Source: Tricholomella constricta
Taxonomy: Eukaryota > Basidiomycota > Agaricomycetes > Agaricales > Lyophyllaceae
Assembly: GCA_013368375.1 (NCBI GenBank)
Contig: JAACJP010000007.1
Coordinates: forward strand, 434,001 to 498,000
Direction: 5' to 3'
Length of the DNA stretch: 64,000 nucleotides
Positions 34,678-44,523 of this stretch are shown in pieces (positions within the stretch are counted from its first letter, which is position 1; every line of letters starts with the position of its first letter). The translations under genes and the position numbers were made by a program. The notes under the pieces were generated by a model. That model saw nothing but the letters and a program-made list of their open reading frames with translations. It had not been told where the DNA came from and ran no database searches.

Positions 34678-36742
34678 ATGCTCTTTTCGTATCTTGCGCA
34701 CAAGAAGGCATGGTATGTCGCCATATAATTCAGTAATGTCGATCTGGCGACTCACTCAATCATTCCAACTTTGACCGTCACAAAGTGCAACGAAGCAGGA
34801 AGAAAGACAAGAACGTATCAACCAACTTCCGGCACGATACAAAGATCCTATTGATACCAATGATGCCAATATACTCAAGCAGCCCGTCGCTGCACTAGTC
34901 AAGAGCGTCCAGTCTGGCAACACGGACCCCACTGACATCCTGACGGCTTATAGTAAACGATCCTTGAGGGCTCATGCTGAAACTAACTGCTTGACCGAAA
35001 TCATGATCCTGGCTGCCGAAACTTGGGCTAAAGAGTGCAACAGACAAGGGCCGTTGGCTGGTATACCAATCAGCCTGAAGGACGTGAGCGTTCCGCACTT
35101 GAATTTCACTTTCTCTCAGAGCACAGGCTCATGTAGCCGTAGACTGTAGGAATAGCTGGATGGGACTCTTGCATCGGGTACTCTGCTTGGGTAGGAAAGC
35201 CTATGCAGAAAGACTCGACTCTTGTGCGTCTCCTGCGCGATGCTGGGGCCATTCCATACGTGAAGACGAACGTTCCAATAACTTTGATGTCCGGGGAATC
35301 CTGGTCCGACCTCTTTGGCAGATCCACTAACCCGCACAAAAAGACGCACACGCCAGGCGGCTCATCAGGCGGCGAGGGTGCGCTCCTTGCTTATGGTGGC
35401 TCTAGAATCGGCATTGGCACGGATGTGGCCGGCTCCGTTCGTATTCCTGCGCATTTCTCTGGGGTATACAGCATCAAGGCATCTGTGGGACGTTTCCCCA
35501 GGACCGGGAACTCTACAGGCATTCCTGGCCAGGAAGGGGTGCCGCCGGTGTACTCGCCAATGGCACGCACTTTGGAAGACCTTGAAACAGTCTGGAAAGC
35601 CATCGTTAGCATGAAACCTTGGGAATACGATAACAGTGTAAGCTTGATCATCGACAAATTCTCGCTCTTGTTCAGCTCGGGCACAGTGCTTAGTGATGCC
35701 TTGGAAAGACTTTTCATGTTCTCCTAGGAGGCGGGCGAAGTGGGGAGTGATATGGGACGATGGTGAGTTCAGTTTAGTTTTTGGTACTCCTCTTATCAAA
35801 CGATTTTAGGTGTCGTCGCTCCTTCCCCCGCTTGTAAACGTGCACTGGAAACGGTCGTGGAAACCCTTCGAAAGTACGGCGAAGAGGTGATTGCATTGTA
35901 AGAATTCGCACATTTCCCTCGGTTTCGTCGGCTCAGTATCTGGCAGCGATCCACCGAGTCCTTACGAAGGATTGAAGATCGCCTCTCAACTCTTGATTGC
36001 AGATGGCGGTATGAATGAATTTCCGGCCTGACCACATGCTGAATATATTACAGCGAGGACGGCCATCAAGCCAATTCGAACCGGAGAATCGAATGACGCC
36101 GGGGTGACACAGGCTCTGCGAATGGCGTCCCTCCCACGTTGGCTTAAGCGTCTGTACGTGTGGTATATCCGCTACATCAAACGCGACGAAATATACGCAG
36201 GCCTCATCGAAGGCTGGCATGCGAAGAACGTTTACGACTACTGGCCCGTCGTCGCGCAGCGTGAGGACTACCGCAGGCGTTGGTTCGAGACGTGGCAGAA
36301 GGAAGAGCTCGATTTCGTGCTCACCGTACCCAACTCCCTCCCCGCAGTGCCGCACAATGGAATGAAAGACGGATTTAAAGCGCTAGGGTATACCCTTCTG
36401 TTCAATTTGGTTAGGTCATCACATAAATGTCCAGATCACCTGCTAATGTCGACCAATTTTGAATACATTCAGCTCGATTATACCGCAGGCGTGCTCCCCG
36501 TAACGCACGTCGATGTTGTGAAAGACAAACTCCCTGAATTCCCTGGGTTCAGGCCGAGAAACAGTATCGAAAAGGCTGTGTACAAGATGTATGACCCAGC
36601 AGCGATGCATGGGCTACCCGTCGGCGTTCAAGTGGTCGGAAGGCGATTGGAAGAAGAGAAAGTCCTCGATGGCATGAAAACTATCGAGAATCTTCTGAGG
36701 CAGGAGAAAAATGCCTACAAACTTCTCAACGAAATTGAATAA
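34678..36742 (+). CDS. Amidase-signature hydrolase (acetamidase/FAAH-like)
   Basis: Eight exons (34678-34712, 34786-35083, 35143-35637, 35687-35762, 35810-35897, 35947-36008, 36054-36409, 36473-36742) give 559 residues with all phases closing. It hydrolyses carboxamide bonds by the Ser-cisSer-Lys mechanism. The triad is visible: Lys110 in PISLKD, Ser185 in TPGGSSGGEGALL and Ser209 in GTDVAGSVRIP. The spacings of 75 and 24 residues equal those of Lys142, Ser217 and Ser241 in mammalian fatty-acid amide hydrolase. The short first exon (MLFSYLAHKKAC) precedes KQEERQERI, a charged helix. The C-terminus has LDYTAGVLPVTHVD and MHGLPVGVQVVGRRLEEEKV, usual for fungal members. No signal peptide is seen, so it is probably cytosolic. 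The natural amide is unknown. It sits convergent with the SET/MYND gene, about 55 bp stop to stop. Confidence 0.95.
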
Positions 36743-36797
36743 GAAGTCGATATGTACAACTTATGAGTATGCAGTGTATGTATTTAAGATGTAACAT

Positions 36798-39031
36798 TTA
36801 GCAGTCAGCGTTTGTCTCATGGACGTACAGCACATCGGCCCTCGCCCGAGGCTTAGCTTTCGAGACAGAGTTAGGGAGGTCGTGCATGACGTTCTTCACC
36901 CCTTGCCTCCACACACCGATCTCCTTCTCCAAAGCGACAATGCCCTCCCTAACGTCCTTTCCTACCTGTCCCCCCTCATTCCTTGTCCCAAACCCGACTA
37001 GCAGCTCATTCCTCGCCCGCAACAGCGTGTCATATGCCAACTTTAGGCGCGGAGGCCCTGAGGGTGGGTAAAGTAAAGCTGCCTCTGCGGGCGTGGATGA
37101 CTCACGCGGCGCAGGCTCATCAACAGCGAGAAGCTTCCCGAGCTCTGCGAGCGCGATGCCGCGGACGGGATGGCCATACTGGAGGACGGATGACAGGCCG
37201 GTGCTGGAGCGCGTTGCTGCCCTGATGGCGTCGTCCAGAGAATCCTGCGTGGGGGGAGAGGGAAGGGAGGCTATTAGGAGAGACTGATGTAGGCGCGCGA
37301 GAGCAAGGAGAGGATGCGAGGAAGGTGTCAACCCCGATGAGGTCAAGATCGGAATAAGATTAGTTGTCAGCTGTAGGGATTTTTTTGGGTCTACAACGAT
37401 GGTTTTGTGTAAGTACCTGATCACCGGCTACTTAATGACGATGCGAACCTTTAAATTGGAGAGCTGTTGCTTTATCAAGGGCCTCCTGACCGACCCGTAC
37501 AGCATCTACGACAGCATCGGTGTTTGTCACGACTGTTTTGCATTTCATGCATCGGCAGAGGCTGCTATCTGGATAGAAAACGCCAAGTGAGGGTACAGTC
37601 AATCTTAATCAGAGCGTGTATACCTTCGGTGGGAGTCGGGCATGTGCCACCACAGGTTTTGGGACAGAATAAAGACTCTCGATGATCAACTTCGGGAGTA
37701 ATAGCACATAGTTGACAACAGCACTCAAAGTTATATGTCTCTTTCAGTGATTGTTGTCGCAGATGTTTCGGCAGAGTTGTATCAATGTACGAGGTCAATA
37801 TCTAAAAGAATCGAATGAGAGGTAAGAGTAAAAATAAGTCTTAGAAACTACCTCTTCGTCCGGCCTGATGTTGCGCAATGCGATGACTTGCATCAGAGGC
37901 TCCTGAATGGAAGGCACTTCGGTTGCACGAGGGAAGACAACGACGGCATTAGGTTCGCAGGAATGATTGATAAGGGCTATAATCGGTGACACTGATGCTC
38001 CAATAGGCGTCAAGGTTGGAGTAGGAATAGAGAATGTATTGGTGATGAACTAGAAGGCGATGTCAGTAGCGAGCGACTAGAATATTGATGAATACGAACA
38101 CGAGATATGATGTCAACTAGATCCCTGGCTGAGTGGAATCCGTATTGATCAAGTTCTTCTGGTGATGATACACCGAGATAGCGGACAAGGGCATGCGAGA
38201 GATGTGTGTGAAGTTCGAAGGTGGAAGATTGGAGGGATGCTCTATCTATGACAAAATAAGCAAGCTACGGCGCCAAACCTATCACCCTGACTCACGGGAT
38301 TGCATAGTATCGATTTCTTTCACCTTTTAAACGTTTGAGATGAGGTTCAACCTTGATAATAGAATAAATAAAAGACTGACCCAAGTACTGTCAGCACTCT
38401 TTTTCTGTCGGCACCATATGAGACGGCCCAAACATCTAACGGCATCACTAGGCAACGAGAGGTCTGGTGAAGGAGCAGCCTTAGCCCATTGCTGGAGGGC
38501 TACACATTCACGTTTGTGAAGTGCCCAGTCCTTATTTTGACACTCCTACAAATGGTCAGAGAGAAACCATCATCCGAGCCAGCGACTGGACGCACAGAAT
38601 CGCAATACCATATCGTTCGACAGGTAGTGCACCTTTTCAGGCCACCCACTGGAGGTGGACCGAAGCACCTTGAGCAATACAAATCTAGATATTGATTTGA
38701 CAGAACGGCGATATGAGGCTTCAGAGACAGCAGGGTGTCACCTGGTTTTCATTCTCGTTATTAGACGGTATCGCAAAATGATGATAGACGCGCCAGATTT
38801 AAAGTACGACTTGCTCCACAACCCTCTTCCAGTGCCTTGCGATGTGCGGACATTTATTGTCGATGGTAAAGAATATATCGTTTGCTCCAAACTTATGGCA
38901 TCTTGGCCTTCAACAGAAGAAGGCTGCAAAGGAGGTGTACTTGAGGATGGCTGAGGGCTAAGGCTTGGTTTTACATACGATTTGATTTCTTTCGACTGCC
39001 GCGATGCTCGAAGATTTGTGAAAGAGGACAT
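36798..39031 (-). CDS. SET/MYND (SMYD-like) protein-lysine methyltransferase
   Basis: Nine exons on the minus strand: 38794-39031, 38596-38741, 38381-38545, 38296-38323, 38100-38245, 37852-38049, 37624-37801, 37449-37568 and 36798-37390, 603 residues, phases closing throughout. The order matches SMYD proteins: first SET part (TGRGLWSKSYFKSG), then a MYND zinc finger (CSRCFGPPP, CTTCRTIWYCDSECQNKDW, HKREC). The SET core follows with ALINHSCEPNAVVVFP (NHxCxPN contacts S-adenosylmethionine and shapes the lysine channel), then post-SET cysteines (FECCCQLC, CRCMKC) and a helical TPR-like C-terminus (HPLLALARLHQSLLIASL). It likely transfers methyl groups from SAM to protein lysines; substrate unknown. 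The first intron (38742-38793) needs a GC donor (GCGCGT) to keep the frame; the others are GT-AG. Confidence 0.93.
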
Positions 39032-39261
39032 CGTGCAATGGAAGGTAATGGATTGAGGTCGTCGTAGACTCGTACTTAGGAAGGTGGTTGTTGACCGTTG
39101 CTTGCTGCAGCTTGGCAAAAGCCAGATAAAGTAACAGCTTACATGATCTACCGATCTCAAAGTAGCTTCAATCATGTTACCGTTCCATACAAGCTCTGCC
39201 AACATGCCACAAATAGGTCTCGTAGTCACAAGGTGGCTTGTCTCAAGGATAGTAGCACAAA

Positions 39262-41227
39262 ATGCCTTCTTTTCGCCGTCATTTGCCCTACCTCATCGTC
39301 CTGATCCTGCTGCTCCTCGGTTTTTACCATTTTGCCTTGAGTAAAGGACTCATAGAAAGCGGAGAAAGGCCTGGATTTACCTACAGAAAACTCCGTGATG
39401 GTTCACTTGCAAAGAAACCCCATAAGGACACAACGCCGACTACAATCGAGACGACGATCCCTGGCGGCGAGGTGGTCTACGGCTTCAGCCTTCTTGATCA
39501 GCTCTACCTTAGGAAGGGCACGTTCTACATCGTCACCTCTGACAAGGCTGCATTTCCGTTAAAAAGGCACATTATTGCGCGTCCATTGGATATTGGGGCT
39601 GGGAACGATTTGGACCCTACGGACAAGGTATGTCTTATTTCCGCGCTCCTTAGATAATCTGAGCAATTTACTGGTAGGAATTGCAATTCATCACGCCTGC
39701 CGAGGCGAATGAAGTACTTGGGGCACGCGCATTGCTCGTTGACGGTTTTTCTTTGATTCCATACGATACGGAGCAATTCATGAACGTATGTTCGCCCTCG
39801 AATGCCATGTTTGAGAACTCACAGAACTTCCAGCACTTCTACCATTGGTGGGGCGAGATATTATTTGGAGCATGGCGCGTTTATTCAGCAAGCATGACTA
39901 TCTCGGAAGCAGACAGTGTCCCGCCCTTCCCTTCCCGTATATTGTTGCCGGTGAGATCATAATAACGTATATCTTCTTTCAGTGTTGACCATTCGTCGCC
40001 TTAGCACATCTTCGGCAATGAATGGAGAGATCGCCCTGGGGTCAACGCGGGTCTTGTGCGAACCGCATTTCCCTCTATCAATATCGAGAAGTCTGACTAC
40101 TGGGACGACCTCGCCCTACTTGACAAAACTTTCGTCTTCAAACGCGCTATGATCATTTGTCGGGCAGCGGCTCACACCCAGTACGTGTCCACACATTGTG
40201 AAGCGAATTATCTATTTATAATGGACATGTACAGTAAATTTTCTCAATCATGGCATAAAATGATATCTTCAACCATGACAGTTAACGTCTCCGACGCATT
40301 CTGGGAGCCTATCAGACGGACCACGGTAGAGCATGTTCTCGGCTATTTACCGCAAGTCAACAACCGCGGCGTTGTTGTTTCTCCTCCGTCAGCTGTTTCC
40401 GAAATGCCATTCGTCACTTATATCGTAAGGCAAGGCGGATCTAGACGGCTGGCAGAGGCGGATCACAATGGCCTGGTTAAGGCACTTAAGGAACTCGAGT
40501 GGAGTGGTATCTGCCAAGTGCACGTTGTTCAGATGGAAAAGATGTCGCTGGAGCAGCAAGTAGAAGTCATAGCGAGATCAACGGTTTGTTTGAACTCTCG
40601 ACGTTGCAGCCAAATCCTCACTCAATTTGTCGACATGACAGGTTATTATTGGCGTCCACGGTAATGGTTTAACGGTGCGGCAGTGTTGCTGCGATCGCGA
40701 TGTTCTCAAATTCTGACTCCGCGGCCCTCTCAGCATCAGCTCTGGATGCCCCCTTCACCGCAGTCAACCGTCATTGAAATTTTTGCTTCCAAGAGTAAGT
40801 AATTTCAATGCCGATCTAAGTGTTCTCACGACGAGTGAATTACCAGGTTATGTTTATGACTATGAAATACTTGCGAGGAACCTGGGACACACGGTAAGCA
40901 TTTGCGATTTTTTCTATCTGATTCTTGCATCTAACGTGATTCAAAGCATTACGCCGTGTGGAACGATACCCTCACCACATTTCCCAAAGGAGAGTTTTAC
41001 AAGGTATGTTTTCCGTCCTCGCATCTACTTGCTTAAATAACCTCTGCTGTACTCTCCAGGGCATCCATTATTCCCAAGACTTCCACGGGCGTAAGTTATC
41101 TTGTCACTGTTTGTTCACGTCTTCTAACCCTCAAGAATCACGCTTTCCAGTTTCCATCCCAGTTCATGGACCCGCCGTTGCGCAAGTAATCCGAGAACGT
41201 CTAACCAGGCGCTTACCCAAGGCTTAA
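39262..41227 (+). CDS. Family 61 glycosyltransferase, Golgi type II membrane protein
   Basis: Eleven exons (39262-39627, 39678-39785, 39825-39950, 40005-40180, 40235-40583, 40642-40674, 40734-40794, 40847-40893, 40947-41003, 41060-41090, 41151-41227) give 476 residues with phases closing. The N-terminus has a basic start and one hydrophobic segment (residues about 9-27, LPYLIVLILLLLGFYHFAL), so a type II anchor with luminal catalytic part. GT61 (DUF563) marks: NFQHFYHWWGEILFGAWRVY, HIFGNEWRDRPGVN, PFVTYIVRQGGSRRL and the donor-site stretch VIIGVHGNGLTHQLWMPP, followed by STVIEIF. GT61 enzymes transfer xylose or other sugars to glycans in plants and fungi; the acceptor here is unknown. Several exons are only 30-60 bp and one intron is 39 bp (39786-39824), unusually short. 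Confidence 0.93.
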
Positions 41228-41850
41228 TTCTGCGGCCTTCGAGTCTTTATACAACTCATCCTCCTGGTCTATAACAAAAGAAGTATGTACGGAAGCGACA
41301 ACTGCTTTACAGCTGCCGATTTTGGATGATCGCATCGTATCTGACTTTCCCTTCAATTTTGTAGCCATAGAAAGTAATTTCTGCGCCTAGATTTTCCTTG
41401 TGGTCGGGCCTGCTGGAGAGGCATGCAAAACTTATCTGATGTGGGATTGGAATGTCCATGGGGGCCCGGGCATGTAGTGAGCGGAACATTACGCTATTTT
41501 CAGGGTGCAGAGTTTCAAGAGGTGGAGAGTGGCAAGGTTAGTGAACCAGACAGCCCATTTCGACGAGGCGAATTTCGATGAAAGAACGGTTGAGAATCAG
41601 GATATACATATTCGCAGCTGACCCCAAAGTATTCTGACAGCACGTTAAGCAAACATATGTAAAAAATTCAAAGCCTTCCGAAATTCCTTGAATGGTCCTT
41701 ATGTTGAATCAATAAAATAGCTCTCCGAACGACTGTGTTCTGTCCATCAGCGGATAACAAGCACCCCGAGCCTTTTTCAGGAAATCCGATCCCGCCCAGG
41801 GCTCACGCGCATGCGGGATGGTCGGAATCCTATTCCCAATGTTTCGTTGC
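41228..41850. other. Intergenic; right part belongs to a segmental duplication
   Basis: Only short open frames. From about 41.64 kb the sequence matches 51.72-51.96 kb (shared CAATAAAATAGCTCTCCGAA block), marking the left edge of the duplicated PRP unit. It contains the 3' flank of the proline-rich gene. Confidence 0.5.
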
Positions 41851-42533
41851 CTAGAGCAGATTAATGCCCGCGAGCACCCCCGCGAGCCCCATCACCGTCA
41901 AGGCGCCCCTACCAGCAACGGGCATCGCCGCGTTTGGTGGCGTACTCGGGGCCGTAGGTGTAGATTCGGGCGTCACAGGCGGGATGGGGGTCTCGATAGT
42001 TGTGGTGACGGGAGGCGGGGGTGGTGTGGGAACGGGTGGTGGAGGTGGTGCAGGCGGTGCAGGTGGTGCAGGTGGTGCAGGTGGTGCAGGTGGTGCAGGT
42101 GGTGGTGGTGGTGGTGGTGGCGGCGTGGGCGCAGGCGGTGGGGTGACTATAGTGCTTGTTCTGAAAGATGAGATGTGAGTGAGAGTTGCGGATGGTAAGT
42201 AGCCCGAGAGAAAATCGTACGGGGTATCGCCGCCGCCGCCGCCGCCGCCACCTTGTGGCAAACCCTGAGGGCAGGCGCTCGATCCAGACGAGAAGGAGCC
42301 ATCCTATTTCGTCGATCAATGAGAGCCATACCAACACTGAGGAAGCGTACCACAGGGAAATATGTGCACGGCCCTGCTCCGCTGTATGTGCATGTCACGA
42401 AGTCGCCTTTATCCTGTGATCCAGTGAGCGGCGTCCCATCGTCATCCACCGGCGCACAATCGACCGCCGATGCTAGGCCAACCGCGGACGAAAGGACGCA
42501 GAGAAATAGGATGTTCTTCAACGCACAGCGCAT
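41851..42533 (-). CDS. Secreted proline-rich four-Cys protein, probable GPI anchor (paralogue a)
   Basis: Three exons, 42351-42533, 42221-42303 and 41851-42160, 191 residues. It starts with a signal peptide (MRCALKNILFLCVLSSAVG, cleavage probably after ASA). Then comes a compact head with CAPVDDDGTPLTGSQDKG, VTCTYSGAGPCTYFPV and SSACPQGLPQ, holding the four cysteines shared by all paralogues, and a glycine run. The middle is a proline tract with regular APP spacing (encoded by a repeated GGTGCAGGT on the plus strand), then Thr/Pro (VTTTIETPIPPVT). The tail NAAMPVAGR followed by ALTVMGLAGVLAGINLL fits a GPI-anchor signal. A cell-wall or surface protein is inferred; I know no named family. The second intron (42161-42220, donor GTACGA) is required because the equivalent unspliced reading shifts frame in paralogue c. 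Confidence 0.8.
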
Positions 42534-43162
42534 CGTTTACTACGAACAGAAACCAAGTAGAGGTCCAAAAGGAAGGATGAAAGCGGATCTCCCGTCAAGG
42601 GATTTTTAAACAAGAAAAGCAAGACAAGAGGGACGGAACGAAAGATGCGCAGCCGACGGCGGGCGCTGGCAGGAAACAAGAAAGATTGATGCCGAGGCTA
42701 AAAGCGGAAGTTCACAAGGTTCTCATGACATTCCTCGTAATACTGATCGGGTATGCCTGGGCACATGCCTCAAGTTCTTTGCAAAAGCAACTAGAAAGGC
42801 ATCATTGAGCATTACTTTATGCGTCGTACGTACTGATATCTGCGTGCAAATTGTTGTCAGATTATTGACGGAGGGGGCTACAGACGAAATTCAACCCGAT
42901 AATTAGGCCCGGAGCAAAACTTAGTGGGTCAGTGCACTGTCAACAATCGTGGTTGCGCGACGTCGATGATTGAGTGCAACGGTACGATCTGTCAACTTTC
43001 GCGTCGTATCACGTTGCTAGCAGTCAAGTTACCAACAAAATTACTCGAAGCGAAGCTTAATCGCCGTATGTCATGGAAAAATGGCTTGATTAATACAGAC
43101 ACAATGCTGGAATTTCTACAAACACCTCAAATCGACAAGTAATGTTCCCAATTCCAACGATG
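42534..43162. other. PRP-a upstream region, duplicated at 52.66-53.2 kb
   Basis: About 630 bp between the proline-rich start and the HNH stop, closely matched at 52.66-53.21 kb, including ATTATTGACGGAGGGGGCTA-like and TACGTACTGATATCTGCGTG blocks. It carries the promoter of the proline-rich gene; no gene seen. Confidence 0.5.
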
Positions 43163-44131
43163 TTAAACACCAATGTGGGAGATATACTTTTGAATGTTTT
43201 CTTCCGCCGTGCCAGTCCAGGGTGTTCCCTCTACCTGGCAAGCCTTCCACGATGGCATGGCACGTGTTACGGCCAGGATTTCCTCGATTACATTTGAGTC
43301 ATATGCTAATCCACCATCAGATGCCATGTCACCCGTGTTCGCCATCGTAGACGGAATCTGTGATTGCGCAGTAACATCCCTGTTGCGATTGAGTGATGGC
43401 TGTTCGCGTATGAAAGAATTTGTGGTGTTATCGAATACACCGCTCGATGAGATCCAGTCTTGCCAAGCCGGGTTGATGGGCATATCTGGACGCAGGGGTG
43501 CAAAAGGGTGGAAACCGCGGACTCGCATTTCATGGATAATGAACAGGGAAGGGAACGGCGCATGGTGATCCGTGATCTCAAGGGCAATAGCTTTGCCGTG
43601 AAATGCTTGAAGAGATGTCTCATCGGAATAGTTCACGAGAACAAATTTCCGAATCTGTTTCTTGTGAATAAGTACGTGACTCGAAGCCAAAGCAAATAAA
43701 TCACACTCACATTTGGGAAGAAGCGAATGAAGAACGCAAAAGCGTCGAATAATTTATGATGATAGTTGCAGAAGAGAACGCCGTTGCGTGCCTCATGGCA
43801 GGGATTCAACTTGGCTTGTTCCGGAATCCAACCACGACCTCGCAGATCGCTCCACTATGTCTCGCATCAGCATCAGGAGGGCTAAAAACCGTGTTCGACT
43901 TACAGTCTCCGGCTCTGCCTGCGGGATGATAAGGGCATGCTCGAGAGCCTGGTGGAAATGTGCACCACACACGACGCAGCGCGGTTTTCCGAGGAATGAG
44001 TCTCGTCTGTCGATGCCGGTGACGAACGCCGTGGTCTTCGACGAGACAGACATATTGTATTCTTCCCAACGGTACCCATCAGGTGGCTGGTTTGGTGGGA
44101 GAGGCGGCGACAGATATTGGAGAGGCTCCAT
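43163..44131 (-). CDS. HNH_2 nuclease-domain protein (paralogue a)
   Basis: Exons 43904-44131, 43711-43854 and 43163-43654 give 287 residues. An N-terminal beta/Pro-rich part (PPLPPNQPPDGYRW) precedes the HNH module: PRCVVCGAHFHQALEHALIIP gives the first Cys pair and His, WSDLRGRGWIPEQAKLNPC the linker, and NGVLFCNYHHKLFDAFAF the central Asn, zinc Cys and final His. This is the HNH_2 arrangement that is abundant, mostly uncharacterised, in agaricomycetes. KFVLVNYSD and PSLFIIHEMRVRGFHPF form the C-terminal beta region, followed by a Ser/Thr-rich, likely disordered tail ending EENIQKYISHIGV. DNA cleavage is possible but unproven; catalytic residues appear present. A paralogue lies at 53.96-54.91 kb. 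Confidence 0.85.
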
Positions 44132-44523
44132 GATGGCGAGAAGGGGCGGGATACAAAGAAGCTTTATTTCATGTCGAGCGTGAAATATTGAGTGAGAAGA
44201 AAATTGAGAGCGGGGAAGATGGCGGGAAAAAGGTGAATTAAAGTCGTCGTCGCTGCCCCCTATTTATAGGCCTGGCGAGACGTATTTTTAGATCATAACT
44301 GTTCGATCATATCCTAATCCTGTGCGCATCACCGGTTCCGTTTTTGTGATGCTTAGTAAGCAGCATCACATCGAAATTGTGTCCCATGGAGTGTAAGACC
44401 AAAAAACACCTCTACATCCGTATTCCAAGTTGATTTAGGACGGTAGAAAGATGTCAGATATAGTATGCATACATGTAGTATAGTTAAATTGAATTTATAC
44501 GGAGAAAGTAAAAAGATTTGGAC
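44132..44523. other. HNH-a upstream region
   Basis: No gene. A+T-rich after 44.4 kb. A TATA-like TATTTATAG lies near 44.26 kb, about 130 bp upstream of the HNH start. Confidence 0.4.
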
